A stretch of 64,000 nucleotides of DNA from contig NW_020313168.1 of assembly GCF_003265705.1 (NCBI RefSeq), forward strand, positions 3,577,214 to 3,641,213, read 5' to 3'. Positions 63,701 through 64,000 of the stretch are shown here, piece by piece. This stretch comes from Callorhinus ursinus (Eukaryota; Chordata; Mammalia; Carnivora; Otariidae). The translations under genes were made by a program, and so were the position numbers. Below the pieces are notes generated by a model that worked only from the letters and a program-made list of their open reading frames with translations, ran no database searches and had not been told where the DNA came from. The number at the start of each line of letters is the position of its first letter. Position 1 is the stretch's first letter.

Positions 63701-63757
63701 GACCAGCTCTTGGCTGCCGTGGTGGCCAAAGAGCGCCCAGATCTAGAGCAGCTGAAG
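5499..63757 (+). CDS. DNAH17: DNAH17, dynein axonemal heavy chain 17 (partial gene, 52 internal exons)
   Basis: The spliced product is an outer-arm beta-class dynein heavy chain, an ATP-driven minus-end motor. In mammals DNAH17 works in the sperm flagellum, paired with DNAH8 in the outer dynein arm, and loss causes male infertility with flagellar defects (known biology). Seen here: 52 exons joining to 2,852 codons without a stop, all phases compatible, phase 0 at both ends. The order is tail, linker, AAA1, AAA2, AAA3, AAA4, stalk with microtubule-binding domain, start of AAA5. P-loops lie at segment residues 1121-1128, 1402-1409, 1729-1736 and 2075-2083; the AAA1 Walker B CFDEFNR lies at 1171-1177. 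Paralogues DNAH9 and DNAH11 share the architecture; the choice of DNAH17 rests on near identity of many exons to the human protein as I remember it, for example [11 protein letters not shown] and [17 protein letters not shown]. Start codon, first exons, AAA6 and C-terminus lie outside the window. Confidence 0.96.
6514..6617 (+). CDS. DNAH17: DNAH17 exon w2 (tail), followed by a GC donor
   Basis: 104 bp, entering in phase 1 and ending in phase 0 at residue 71. It reads [20 protein letters not shown] and continues to GISQAMK, an amphipathic helical tail segment. The frame into exon w3 requires splicing at AAG|gcgagt, so the intron (705 bp) starts with GC, not GT. A GT donor (gtgagc) four bases downstream would shift the frame and stop at 7346-7348. 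The intron has no recognised repeat. Confidence 0.92.
6618..6623 (+). promoter_or_regulatory. GC-type splice donor of the w2-w3 intron
   Basis: The sequence AAG|gcgagt matches the known GC-donor pattern (AG before the cut, purine at +3, AGT-like end). It is the only donor here that keeps the dynein frame into exon w3 (DWSANPMF). Its use is inferred from the frame, not from transcripts. Confidence 0.7.
7323..7463 (+). CDS. DNAH17: DNAH17 exon w3 (tail)
   Basis: 141 bp, 47 codons, phase 0 at both ends (segment residues 72-118). It starts [20 protein letters not shown] and ends IQAMVT before gtaagg. It is a charged helical tail segment. The next intron is 2,130 bp. It contains a tetranucleotide ATCC array at 8810-9090 and, after it, about 450 bp of diffuse old-repeat-like sequence that I could not assign to a family. 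Confidence 0.95.
8810..9090 (+). repeat. ATCC/CCAT tetranucleotide array
   Basis: About 280 bp of imperfect (atcc)n with interspersed caca and tcta variants, in the w3-w4 intron. All reading frames encode a low-complexity HPSIHPSI-type peptide, which is an artefact of the repeat. Confidence 0.95.
9594..9737 (+). CDS. DNAH17: DNAH17 exon w4 (tail)
   Basis: 144 bp, 48 codons, residues 119-166, from [20 protein letters not shown] to NMVLD before gtgagt. The hexapeptide DNMVLD occurs twice, 23 residues apart, once in the middle and once at the end of the exon. The human protein has a similar near repeat, so this is a family feature. The next intron is 2,489 bp and mostly unique; a MIR-like stretch lies near 11880-11990. 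Confidence 0.95.
11880..11990 (+). repeat. MIR-like remnant
   Basis: The run 'attatcctcattttatgtatctggggaaact' through 'gcccaaggccacgcggctgg' resembles the conserved core found in MIR/L2 repeats. Confidence 0.45.
12227..12409 (+). CDS. DNAH17: DNAH17 exon w5 (tail)
   Basis: 183 bp, 61 codons, residues 167-227. It starts [20 protein letters not shown] and ends ARGQMSYK before gtcagt. The RMELDEDGL and [15 protein letters not shown] motifs are typical of beta-class outer-arm heavy chains. The next intron is 2,479 bp and carries a degraded LINE-1 remnant at 12850-13255, a GT/CG alternating tract at 13272-13309 and an 18-base G run at 14037-14054. Confidence 0.96.
12850..13255 (+). repeat. Degraded LINE-1 3' region
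   Basis: Successive phrases (gcattgtttgtaagagtgaaa, ctggaaaagacctaagtgcc, aacaggggagctggttcaa, ggaacagtgttcagaatatg) follow the order of an old mammalian LINE-1 3' UTR. It is heavily mutated; the subfamily is unknown. Confidence 0.5.
13272..13309. repeat. Alternating GT/GC purine-pyrimidine tract
   Basis: About 35 bases of tgtgcctgtgcgcgcgtgtg type, a strictly alternating sequence with Z-DNA potential and likely length polymorphism. Confidence 0.8.
14037..14054. repeat. G18 homopolymer
   Basis: A run of 18 G in the w5-w6 intron. It is prone to sequencing error and length variation and could form a G-quadruplex. Confidence 0.9.
14889..15143 (+). CDS. DNAH17: DNAH17 exon w6 (tail)
   Basis: 255 bp, 85 codons, residues 228-312, from [20 protein letters not shown] to SLTQFQQQ before gtgtgt. 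The middle ([16 protein letters not shown]) is strongly conserved in DNAH17, DNAH9 and DNAH11. An open frame runs into it from the intron upstream (14574), but the acceptor cctcgcag at 14881-14888 and homology fix the exon start. The next intron is 1,215 bp with an antisense SINE at 15269-15461. Confidence 0.96.
15269..15461 (-). repeat. Carnivore SINE, antisense
   Basis: It reads aaagattttatttatttatt, a GA-rich tail, then gggacttgatcccaggaccc and ends gtcacccaggcgccc, the reverse complement of a full SINE. It is a near-full-length copy. Confidence 0.93.
16359..16528 (+). CDS. DNAH17: DNAH17 exon w7 (tail)
   Basis: 170 bp, residues 313-368 plus two bases. It starts [20 protein letters not shown] and ends HVIN plus AG, completed to Ser by exon w8. 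The motif [14 protein letters not shown] lies near the centre. The donor is AG|gtaggt. The 554-bp intron after it holds no recognised element. Confidence 0.95.
17083..17305 (+). CDS. DNAH17: DNAH17 exon w8 (tail)
   Basis: 223 bp, entering in phase 2 and ending in phase 0 at residue 443. After the split Ser it reads [20 protein letters not shown] and ends EETHLKLQ. The segment [18 protein letters not shown] is a dynein tail signature. The acceptor region (ctctcgttcaacag) is short of pyrimidines. The next intron is 1,187 bp, with a degraded LINE-1-like tail near 18270-18460. Confidence 0.95.
18270..18460 (+). repeat. Possible degraded LINE-1 3' tail
   Basis: The order ctacatttgcaactgcctgtg, gagtccgtactatttcacga, aaagtgtttaaaag is like an old LINE-1 3' end. 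A GC-rich insert interrupts it. Assignment is tentative. Confidence 0.35.
18493..18609 (+). CDS. DNAH17: DNAH17 exon w9 (tail)
   Basis: 117 bp, 39 codons, residues 444-482: [20 protein letters not shown] to RRKCQLFE. The donor gtagcg is weak at positions +4 to +6. The intron after it is only 88 bp, the shortest in the window. Confidence 0.95.
18698..18784 (+). CDS. DNAH17: DNAH17 exon w10 (tail)
   Basis: 87 bp, 29 codons, residues 483-511: [20 protein letters not shown] to YKSLNK before gtatgt. It is the smallest exon in the window. The [15 protein letters not shown] motif joins the tail to the linker region. The next intron is 1,239 bp, GC-rich, with a short CA tract at 19535-19566. Confidence 0.95.
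19535..19566. repeat. CA dinucleotide microsatellite
   Basis: An imperfect (ca)n of about 30 bases in the w10-w11 intron. Confidence 0.85.
20024..20176 (+). CDS. DNAH17: DNAH17 exon w11 (start of linker)
   Basis: 153 bp, 51 codons, residues 512-562. It reads [20 protein letters not shown] and ends [11 protein letters not shown] before gtgagg. The [20 protein letters not shown] motif opens the DHC_N2 linker, the arm that swings across the AAA ring in the power stroke. The next intron is 1,571 bp. Its 3' half looks like old repeat debris, but I could not assign a family. Confidence 0.95.
21748..21996 (+). CDS. DNAH17: DNAH17 exon w12 (linker)
   Basis: 249 bp, 83 codons, residues 563-645: [20 protein letters not shown] to WQQLTQATQ before gtacca. 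The [12 protein letters not shown] and RHWQQL motifs are conserved landmarks of the dynein linker. The next intron is 1,929 bp with an antisense SINE at 22181-22370 and an antisense LTR-like remnant at 23315-23710. Confidence 0.96.
22172..22380 (-). repeat. Carnivore SINE, antisense, with 9-bp target-site duplication
   Basis: The body is 22181-22370, from taaagattttatgtatttat to gagccacccaggcgcccc. The repeat attcttaat occurs at 22172-22180 and 22372-22380. It is full length and little diverged. Confidence 0.94.
23315..23710 (-). repeat. Old LTR-like (MaLR/MLT-type) remnant, antisense
   Basis: The order cctggggctgccacaacaaa, atcaaggtgtgggcaggg, cttggcttgtggctgcatcc, aatccaggatgatctcaaga, atttccaaataaggtcatat matches a common old mammalian repeat. 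I assign it to the MaLR/MLT type from memory. Confidence 0.45.
23926..24048 (+). CDS. DNAH17: DNAH17 exon w13 (linker)
   Basis: 123 bp, 41 codons, residues 646-686: [20 protein letters not shown] to VKESGMEK. The donor (gtattt) runs straight into a long T tract. The motif [15 protein letters not shown] is typical of linker helices. The next intron is 1,584 bp including a 100-N gap and is almost entirely repeats: two antisense SINEs and an antisense LINE-1 fragment. Confidence 0.95.
24551..24740 (-). repeat. Carnivore SINE, antisense, abutting an assembly gap
   Basis: From ttaaagattttatttattta to gagccacccaggtgcccc. It is full length. The 3' neighbour is a run of N. Confidence 0.93.
24741..24840. 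other. Assembly gap of 100 N
   Basis: Exactly 100 N between two antisense SINEs, a usual placeholder for a gap of unknown size. It is in the w13-w14 intron and touches no exon. Confidence 0.99.
24841..25049 (-). repeat. Second carnivore SINE, antisense, after the gap
   Basis: It starts with an A-rich run and agattttatttatttatttg and ends gagccacccaggcgcccc. The flank tcttccctttttt at 25051 repeats the flank of the previous SINE at 24525, so the pair looks like one composite insertion. Confidence 0.92.
25050..25545 (-). repeat. LINE-1 3' fragment, antisense
   Basis: The passage gaacagctttattgagctat, ggtgtacaattcagtggctt, gtgcaaccatcacgtgggag, tatggatttgcctgttctgg, ggtccatccatgtgggagcc is the classic reverse complement of an old LINE-1 3' end. 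The poly-T just before it is its tail and hosted the SINE insertions. Confidence 0.8.
25633..25980 (+). CDS. DNAH17: DNAH17 exon w14 (linker), largest exon in the window
   Basis: 348 bp, 116 codons, residues 687-802, from [20 protein letters not shown] to DDIDMEFK before gtgagc. Key linker motifs are [36 protein letters not shown] and [20 protein letters not shown]. The frame stays open far into the following introns by chance. The next intron is 97 bp. Confidence 0.97.
26078..26169 (+). CDS. DNAH17: DNAH17 exon w15 (linker)
   Basis: 92 bp, residues 803-832 plus two bases: [20 protein letters not shown] to LENLKK plus AG. It is joined to w16 to make Ser. The donor is AG|gtgggt. The following 323-bp intron shows nothing recognisable. 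Confidence 0.95.
26493..26619 (+). CDS. DNAH17: DNAH17 exon w16 (linker)
   Basis: 127 bp, entering in phase 2, to residue 875. It reads [20 protein letters not shown] and ends LSNGNDPVE before gtaggc. The motif [17 protein letters not shown] is a hallmark of dynein linkers. The next intron is 698 bp with a MIR-like stretch near 26785-26840. Confidence 0.97.
26785..26840 (+). repeat. MIR-like core
   Basis: The text cattttcctcatctggaaaa and tgggttagatgccaggagct matches the conserved MIR core. It is short and old. Confidence 0.45.
27318..27470 (+). CDS. DNAH17: DNAH17 exon w17 (linker)
   Basis: 153 bp, 51 codons, residues 876-926: [20 protein letters not shown] to [10 protein letters not shown] before gtgagt. 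The HLAKLFDSL helix follows the SNGNDP motif as expected. The next intron is 1,126 bp and mostly unique, turning AT-rich near 28080-28210. Confidence 0.96.
28597..28722 (+). CDS. DNAH17: DNAH17 exon w18 (end of linker)
   Basis: 126 bp, 42 codons, residues 927-968: [20 protein letters not shown] to WIFDYPAQ before gtccgg. The VEVWL start and the W.(F/L)DYPAQ end are conserved linker features. The intron after it is 146 bp. Confidence 0.96.
28869..28976 (+). CDS. DNAH17: DNAH17 exon w19 (linker-AAA1 junction)
   Basis: 108 bp, 36 codons, residues 969-1004: [20 protein letters not shown] to YNKKQ before gtgcgt. The TQIWWT.EV motif is diagnostic of axonemal heavy chains. The next intron is 484 bp with no clear element. 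Confidence 0.96.
29461..29592 (+). CDS. DNAH17: DNAH17 exon w20 (linker-AAA1 junction), followed by a GC donor
   Basis: 132 bp, 44 codons, residues 1005-1048: [20 protein letters not shown] to AKMITAK. The motif [13 protein letters not shown] is conserved. To stay in frame with exon w21 the splice must be at AAG|gcatgg. A GT donor at 29624 (CAG|gtgggc) would add 31 bases, shift the frame and stop at 29887-29889. The intron is 241 bp. Confidence 0.94.
29593..29598 (+). promoter_or_regulatory. GC-type splice donor of the w20-w21 intron
   Basis: The site reads AAG|gcatgg. It is inferred from frame continuity between LNAGDRMK...TAK and VESSQAFTW. Its match to the GC-donor pattern is only partial (A at +3 and G at +5 fit; T at +4 does not). 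Confidence 0.65.
29834..29994 (+). CDS. DNAH17: DNAH17 exon w21 (approach to AAA1)
   Basis: 161 bp, residues 1049-1101 plus two bases: [20 protein letters not shown] to VITPLTD plus AG (Arg with w22). The motif [18 protein letters not shown] immediately precedes AAA1 in all dynein heavy chains. The next intron is 330 bp with a MIR-like piece near 30095-30165. Confidence 0.97.
30095..30165 (+). repeat. MIR-like core
   Basis: The text agctgtgtggtcttggagga then gctcaacctctctgagggcc then aaagtggggatgcca follows the MIR consensus order. Confidence 0.55.
30325..30481 (+). CDS. DNAH17: DNAH17 exon w22 (AAA1 P-loop)
   Basis: 157 bp, to residue 1154. It reads [20 protein letters not shown] and on through the Walker A motif GPAGTGKT at 1121-1128, then [16 protein letters not shown]1 is the main ATPase site that drives motility; the Walker lysine is Lys1127 of the segment. 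The donor is gtgcgc. The next intron is 763 bp, GC-rich, with nothing recognised. Confidence 0.98.
31245..31349 (+). CDS. DNAH17: DNAH17 exon w23 (AAA1 Walker B)
   Basis: 105 bp, 35 codons, residues 1155-1189: [20 protein letters not shown] to LSVIAVQ. The Walker B CFDEFNR (1171-1177) supplies the catalytic glutamate of AAA1. The [11 protein letters not shown] start agrees with DNAH17 as I recall it. The next intron is 2,010 bp: a MIR-like patch near 32190-32240, a possible old LINE-1 tail near 33000-33245, the rest unique. Confidence 0.97.
32190..32245 (+). repeat. MIR-like core, short
   Basis: The text tttcaactctccctaatctg and taaaatggtttcgac resembles the MIR 'cctcatctgtaaaatgg' core. Confidence 0.35.
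33000..33245 (+). repeat. Possible old LINE-1 3' tail
   Basis: It ends with tttaaaactgcgtgtgagtc, then tctcaaaattaagtttaatt and aaaaag, like an old LINE-1 terminus. The upstream part is too diverged to be sure. Confidence 0.35.
33360..33517 (+). CDS. DNAH17: DNAH17 exon w24 (AAA1)
   Basis: 158 bp, residues 1190-1241 plus two bases: [20 protein letters not shown] to NLKALF plus AG (Arg). It carries the conserved [20 protein letters not shown] sensor-1 region of AAA1. Human has T where this has A after GR. The intron is 406 bp without clear features. Confidence 0.97.
33924..34062 (+). CDS. DNAH17: DNAH17 exon w25 (AAA1)
   Basis: 139 bp, to residue 1288: [20 protein letters not shown] to LCKELLSKQ before gtgcat. 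The [20 protein letters not shown] helix is the small AAA1 subdomain. The next intron is 155 bp. Confidence 0.97.
34218..34445 (+). CDS. DNAH17: DNAH17 exon w26 (end of AAA1)
   Basis: 228 bp, 76 codons, residues 1289-1364: [20 protein letters not shown] to RDLNFEK before gtagga. The [14 protein letters not shown](R/V)VAG motif holds the AAA1 sensor-2 arginine. VPVF-type and LFP(A/G)LDVPRKR motifs follow. The next intron is 382 bp with no recognised element. Confidence 0.97.
34828..34965 (+). CDS. DNAH17: DNAH17 exon w27 (AAA2 P-loop), followed by a GC donor
   Basis: 138 bp, 46 codons, residues 1365-1410: [20 protein letters not shown] to SGKSQ. The AAA2 Walker A is GNAGSGKS (1402-1409); AAA2 binds ATP in dyneins but is thought not to hydrolyse it. 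The only in-frame donor is CAG|gcatgc. The next intron is 1,038 bp with a 56-bp tandem duplication near 35220-35320. Confidence 0.95.
34966..34971 (+). promoter_or_regulatory. GC-type splice donor of the w27-w28 intron
   Basis: The site is CAG|gcatgc. Frame and homology (SGKSQ joined to [10 protein letters not shown]) demand this position, and the nearest GT (CTT|gtctac at 34980) has a poor context. The assignment is an inference from the frame. Confidence 0.65.
35219..35320. repeat. 56-bp tandem duplication
   Basis: The 35-base core starting gagggtgggggccaatacta is identical at 35229-35263 and 35285-35319, and cctgggcatg precedes both in register apart from a small indel. It is intronic (w27-w28). 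Confidence 0.85.
36004..36136 (+). CDS. DNAH17: DNAH17 exon w28 (AAA2)
   Basis: 133 bp, residues 1411-1454 plus one base: [20 protein letters not shown] to REWKD plus G. It contains [18 protein letters not shown], typical of AAA2. The next intron is 357 bp and consists almost wholly of a minisatellite with an assembly gap. Confidence 0.96.
36170..36491. repeat. Minisatellite of cacaccagccctgctcact units
   Basis: Tandem units of about 10-20 bases built from 'ctcactcacaccagccctg', with variants. It fills almost the whole w28-w29 intron, ending two bases before the acceptor AG. There is no non-repetitive spacer, so it is not a CRISPR array. Confidence 0.93.
36263..36272. other. Assembly gap of 10 N inside a minisatellite
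   Basis: Ten N within the repeat array. The true unit number is not known from this sequence. Confidence 0.99.
36494..36621 (+). CDS. DNAH17: DNAH17 exon w29 (AAA2 Walker B)
   Basis: 128 bp, entering in phase 1: after Gly it reads [20 protein letters not shown] to TVMDDNK (residue 1497). The AAA2 Walker B region is WIVLDGDID near 1474-1482, with Gly where AAA1 has the catalytic Glu, as is usual in AAA2. The donor is weak (gttcga). The intron is 730 bp with no repeat seen. Confidence 0.96.
37352..37500 (+). CDS. DNAH17: DNAH17 exon w30 (AAA2)
   Basis: 149 bp, residues 1498-1546 plus two bases: [20 protein letters not shown] to LGWN plus CC (Pro with w31). It contains [14 protein letters not shown], the highly conserved AAA2 sensor region. 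The next intron (2,664 bp) holds an LTR-like remnant at 38110-38450, a MIR-like patch near 39330-39530 and a GA-rich tract at 39678-39716. Confidence 0.97.
38110..38450 (-). repeat. Old LTR-like (MaLR/MLT-type) remnant, antisense
   Basis: Phrases gggacagtcattggcctggg, caccctaatgcaggacgatc, tctgcaaagacccttttcct and aataaggtcacattttccag match the same family as at 23315. The name is from memory. Confidence 0.45.
39330..39530. repeat. MIR/L2-like remnant
   Basis: The text atggtgggccaggctccctt, then atcagcccaggtggtccttc, then taacttgcccaagccgcttt is like the core of an old SINE. Orientation is not clear. Confidence 0.35.
39678..39716. repeat. A/GA-rich simple tract
   Basis: A 13-A run followed by gaaagaaagagagagagaga. 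It sits in a diffuse old repeat-like stretch to about 39960 that I could not name. Confidence 0.85.
40165..40447 (+). CDS. DNAH17: DNAH17 exon w31 (AAA2-AAA3)
   Basis: 283 bp, to residue 1641: [20 protein letters not shown] to GGAMFQDQ before gtgagc. It is the helical AAA2 small domain, with [13 protein letters not shown] and [12 protein letters not shown]. The next intron is just 92 bp. Confidence 0.97.
40540..40713 (+). CDS. DNAH17: DNAH17 exon w32 (AAA3 lead-in)
   Basis: 174 bp, 58 codons, residues 1642-1699: [20 protein letters not shown] to LDLDIPLQ before gtaact. [20 protein letters not shown] supports DNAH17 over DNAH9 or DNAH11. The intron is 246 bp. Confidence 0.97.
40960..41167 (+). 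CDS. DNAH17: DNAH17 exon w33 (AAA3 P-loop)
   Basis: 208 bp, residues 1700-1768 plus one base: [20 protein letters not shown] to TTSAMLQ plus G. The AAA3 Walker A is GNAGTGKS (1729-1736); AAA3 nucleotide state gates microtubule release in dyneins. The next intron is 633 bp. Its first 150 bp are a loose repeat of ggggccaggagcaggggtgcagggt-like units. Confidence 0.97.
41801..41966 (+). CDS. DNAH17: DNAH17 exon w34 (AAA3 Walker B)
   Basis: 166 bp, entering in phase 1 and ending in phase 2: [20 protein letters not shown] to HMDHGH plus TG (Trp with w35). The AAA3 Walker B IDDMNMP lies near 1795-1801. Human has Arg where this has Gly before the last His. The next intron is 1,224 bp without an assigned repeat. 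Confidence 0.97.
43191..43293 (+). CDS. DNAH17: DNAH17 exon w35 (AAA3)
   Basis: 103 bp, to residue 1858: [20 protein letters not shown] to IDPRLQ before gtaggc. It contains the AAA3 sensor-1 motif ACMNPTSG. The next intron is 703 bp with no recognised element. Confidence 0.97.
43997..44144 (+). CDS. DNAH17: DNAH17 exon w36 (AAA3)
   Basis: 148 bp, residues 1859-1907 plus one base: [20 protein letters not shown] to SQLVASAL plus G (Ala). RHF begins the AAA3 arginine-finger/sensor region. The donor is gtaagc. The intron is 378 bp. Confidence 0.97.
44523..44614 (+). CDS. DNAH17: DNAH17 exon w37 (AAA3)
   Basis: 92 bp, to residue 1938: [20 protein letters not shown] to RDLSNIFQ before gtactg. HY.FNLRDLS.(I/V)FQG is a universal dynein AAA3 motif. 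The next intron is 1,655 bp, dominated by the GAT/GGT array at 44705-45545 and a MIR/L2-like piece after it. Confidence 0.97.
44705..45545. repeat. GAT/GGT/GAC trinucleotide array, about 840 bp
   Basis: Long imperfect array of gatggt, gatgat and gacggt units with sparse interruptions, in the w37-w38 intron. Open frames of about 300 codons on both strands are artefacts of the repeat having no T-A-starting triplets in those frames. Longer motifs recur (for example gtgatgatagtgatgatagt at two places), so it has grown by segmental duplication. Confidence 0.95.
45570..45890 (+). repeat. MIR/L2-like remnant
   Basis: The text 'gagccaggcaccaggtttgg', 'catgttacagaaggggaatc' and, at the end, 'acggcagaccctcaataaga' then 'acctattgaatg' matches the typical end of L2/MIR repeats. 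Confidence 0.5.
46270..46431 (+). CDS. DNAH17: DNAH17 exon w38 (AAA3 small domain)
   Basis: 162 bp, 54 codons, residues 1939-1992: [20 protein letters not shown] to STKKFFD before gtaagt. The [20 protein letters not shown] motif is the conserved AAA3 end (RLW.HE..RV..D). The next intron is 487 bp, without a clear repeat. Confidence 0.97.
46919..47083 (+). CDS. DNAH17: DNAH17 exon w39 (AAA3-AAA4 link)
   Basis: 165 bp, 55 codons, residues 1993-2047: [20 protein letters not shown] to EVNAVMNL before gtgagt. [16 protein letters not shown] spans the splice into AAA4. The intron is 201 bp. Confidence 0.97.
47285..47476 (+). CDS. DNAH17: DNAH17 exon w40 (AAA4 P-loop)
   Basis: 192 bp, 64 codons, residues 2048-2111: [20 protein letters not shown] to GIPDLK before gtgaga. 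The AAA4 Walker A is GVGGSGKQS at 2075-2083. The next intron is the longest in the window (3,122 bp). It is mostly unique, apart from an antisense LINE-1 remnant with a long C run near its 3' end. Confidence 0.97.
50110..50450 (-). repeat. Old LINE-1 3' fragment, antisense, with a C run
   Basis: The order acacaaaatttactgttgta, acgtacgttcacagtgtttc, ctggctgacgtcactcggca, tgaatagtaatccatcctat fits an antisense LINE-1 3' end. A C23 and a C14 run separated by ggcg lie at 50234-50274. Confidence 0.6.
50599..50865 (+). CDS. DNAH17: DNAH17 exon w41 (AAA4)
   Basis: 267 bp, 89 codons, residues 2112-2200: [20 protein letters not shown] to KVRRQLK before gtagga. The AAA4 Walker B region is VFLMTDSQV near 2129-2137; the Glu of a classic Walker B is replaced by Ser, as in other axonemal chains. 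The intron is 402 bp. Confidence 0.97.
51268..51429 (+). CDS. DNAH17: DNAH17 exon w42 (AAA4)
   Basis: 162 bp, 54 codons, residues 2201-2254: [20 protein letters not shown] to EETEGIR before gtgagt. It contains FSPVG and [20 protein letters not shown], the AAA4 sensor region. Paralogues usually have Pro, Glu or Gln where Arg ends this exon; the codon CGC directly abuts the donor. The next intron is 1,724 bp with a sense SINE at 51613. Confidence 0.96.
51613..51803 (+). repeat. Carnivore SINE, sense
   Basis: It starts ggagcgcctgggcggctccg, carries gggatcgagccccgcctcgg and ends with a CT-rich tail and aataaataaataataaaaaa. The flanks aagaggcggg and [13 protein letters not shown] an imperfect target-site duplication. 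Confidence 0.93.
53154..53387 (+). CDS. DNAH17: DNAH17 exon w43 (AAA4 end, start of stalk)
   Basis: 234 bp, 78 codons, residues 2255-2332: [20 protein letters not shown] to LQSTASQ before gtaggg. [20 protein letters not shown] marks the end of AAA4. [20 protein letters not shown] then starts the first stalk helix (CC1). The next intron is 937 bp, without a recognised repeat. Confidence 0.97.
54325..54489 (+). CDS. DNAH17: DNAH17 exon w44 (stalk CC1)
   Basis: 165 bp, 55 codons, residues 2333-2387: [20 protein letters not shown] to KVEVINK before gtgcgg. It is continuous heptad-rich coiled coil. The next intron is 1,653 bp, GC-rich, with no assigned repeat except a degenerate CA tract near 56050-56095. 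Confidence 0.97.
56143..56238 (+). CDS. DNAH17: DNAH17 exon w45 (stalk CC1)
   Basis: 96 bp, 32 codons, residues 2388-2419: [20 protein letters not shown] to LDTLNK before gtgagg. The segment [17 protein letters not shown] is the conserved distal CC1. The intron is 167 bp. Confidence 0.97.
56406..56623 (+). CDS. DNAH17: DNAH17 exon w46 (microtubule-binding domain, first part)
   Basis: 218 bp, residues 2420-2491 plus two bases: [20 protein letters not shown] to EACLKAF plus [10 protein letters not shown] begins the globular tip that touches the microtubule. It has the length typical of beta-class chains ([20 protein letters not shown]). The next intron is 1,761 bp with a MIR-like piece near 57985-58060. 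Confidence 0.97.
57985..58060 (+). repeat. MIR-like core
   Basis: The text tggtacttggggcaagttgc then tgagcccctccgaacccc follows the MIR 'cttgggcaagttacttaacc' core. Confidence 0.45.
58385..58592 (+). CDS. DNAH17: DNAH17 exon w47 (microtubule-binding domain end, stalk CC2)
   Basis: 208 bp, to residue 2561: [20 protein letters not shown] to IKNKIA before gtaagt. F.PE.(I/V)...S.AA.GLC.W is the canonical end of the tip domain. [20 protein letters not shown] starts the returning stalk helix. The intron is 174 bp. Confidence 0.97.
58767..58882 (+). CDS. DNAH17: DNAH17 exon w48 (stalk CC2)
   Basis: 116 bp, residues 2562-2599 plus two bases: [20 protein letters not shown] to VISLAN plus AG (Arg). 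It is coiled coil throughout. The next intron is 1,517 bp, without recognised repeats. Confidence 0.97.
60400..60592 (+). CDS. DNAH17: DNAH17 exon w49 (stalk end to AAA5)
   Basis: 193 bp, to residue 2664: [20 protein letters not shown] to YINRLK before gtaaga. L(I/V)GGLA.E..RW and GD(V/C)L(L/I).(A/S).(F)(I/V)(S/A)Y are the conserved stalk-AAA5 junction. The intron is 319 bp. Confidence 0.97.
60912..61147 (+). CDS. DNAH17: DNAH17 exon w50 (AAA5)
   Basis: 236 bp, residues 2665-2742 plus two bases: [20 protein letters not shown] to AIRLGQK plus AG (Ser). [19 protein letters not shown] and [17 protein letters not shown] are AAA5 landmarks. Human has Gly where this has Cys in ATILCN. The next intron is 626 bp with no recognised element. 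Confidence 0.97.
61774..61896 (+). CDS. DNAH17: DNAH17 exon w51 (AAA5)
   Basis: 123 bp, entering in phase 2 and ending in phase 2: [20 protein letters not shown] to NTIKKG plus AA (Lys). [20 protein letters not shown] is the AAA5 Walker B-like region. The next intron is 1,656 bp with an antisense SINE, an antisense LINE-1 remnant and a quasi-palindromic block. Confidence 0.97.
62135..62353 (-). repeat. Carnivore SINE, antisense, with perfect 15-bp target-site duplication
   Basis: The body is about 62150-62336, from ttttaagattttatttattt to gagccacccaggcgcccc. The repeat tggtcatgcttttct is exact at 62135-62149 and 62339-62353, a sign of a recent insertion. Confidence 0.96.
62395..62775 (-). 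repeat. Old LINE-1 3' fragment, antisense
   Basis: The sequence of tattcaggtgaaatctacct, gtgttgtgcaaatatcgccc, ctctggacacacgtccttta, aagggaatcacgtggtgtgt is a mutated form of the fragment at 25050. A 13-C run lies at 62514-62526. Confidence 0.6.
62776..62912. repeat. Duplicated quasi-palindromic AT-rich block
   Basis: It holds two diverged copies of gttcaccggtt..atgcattgagcc (from about 62781 and 62847), a perfect 13-bp inverted repeat (ccgtattactttt at 62804-62816, its complement at 62822-62834, 5-base loop) and a second near palindrome near 62889-62903. Confidence 0.85.
63553..63757 (+). CDS. DNAH17: DNAH17 exon w52 (AAA5), last exon in the window
   Basis: 205 bp, to residue 2852, phase 0 end: [20 protein letters not shown] to PDLEQLK before gtacgg. 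[20 protein letters not shown] and [20 protein letters not shown] are conserved. The remaining 243 bases are the start of the next intron; nothing recognisable is in them. The rest of AAA5, AAA6 and the C-terminal domain must follow beyond the window. Confidence 0.97.
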
Positions 63758-64000
63758 GTACGGGGCCCGCCGTCACACGGCATAGGGCGGGCCGCTGGGG
63801 TCGCCACGAGGTTCCTGATGTGGCAGCTGCCACCCCGATGTGGCCCCAGGAGCCCCAGCCCATCCCACAGGTCAGATTTTGTGTGACAGAAGGAGCCGCT
63901 CTTCCTCCCCAGTGGCCTCCCAAACCTAACTCCAAATCCAGCAGCCGCTTCTCTGACGGAAGAGGAGTCTCAGCGGAGCCCAGACGGCCGCACACCAAAC

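Overview
This window is ordinary nuclear DNA from a mammal, almost certainly a carnivoran of the arctoid group (bear, seal or mustelid type). It contains many tRNA-derived carnivore SINEs. The young copies start with the 'gcgcctgggtggctcag' type of head rather than the head typical of young dog elements, and there is a 5'-truncated carnivore-type LINE-1. The group assignment is an inference from repeat type; I cannot name the species.

One protein-coding gene on the + strand occupies the whole window: DNAH17, a sperm-flagellum outer-arm axonemal dynein heavy chain of the beta class. I traced 52 consecutive coding exons between 5499 and 63757. Each has a matching splice phase to its neighbour. 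Together they give 8,556 coding bases, or 2,852 codons, with no in-frame stop. Both ends of the gene lie outside the window. Bases 1-5498 are read as intron before the first visible exon, and 63758-64000 as the start of the next intron. Human DNAH17 is about 4,460 residues, so roughly the middle two thirds are here.

Layout by protein region, with residues numbered within this 2,852-residue segment. Exons w1-w10 (5499-18784) encode tail. Exons w11-w18 (20024-28722) encode mainly the linker (DHC_N2). Exons w19-w26 (28869-34445) lead into AAA1, with P-loop GPAGTGKT at 1121-1128. Exons w27-w31 (34828-40447) encode AAA2, with GNAGSGKS at 1402-1409. Exons w32-w39 (40540-47083) encode AAA3, with GNAGTGKS at 1729-1736. 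Exons w40-w43 (47285-53387) encode AAA4, with GVGGSGKQS at 2075-2083, and the start of the stalk. Exons w44-w49 (54325-60592) encode the stalk coiled coils and the microtubule-binding domain. Exons w50-w52 (60912-63757) encode the start of AAA5. All four P-loop lysines are kept, so the segment looks functional rather than pseudogenic.

The introns (88 bp to 3.1 kb) hold nine well-defined SINE copies or fragments, one clear 5'-truncated LINE-1 with a 15-bp target-site duplication, several older LINE-1, MIR/L2 and LTR-like remnants, three sizeable tandem arrays (8810-9090, 36170-36491, 44705-45545), homopolymer runs and two assembly gaps (24741-24840, 36263-36272). I found no second gene, RNA gene, CRISPR array or operon. 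The most interesting observations are three apparent GC-AG introns, two of them with an out-of-frame GT donor just downstream; a composite SINE pair split by an assembly gap inside an older LINE-1 tail; and a perfect 13-bp hairpin within a duplicated quasi-palindromic block near 62.8 kb. I did not find a new biological system.
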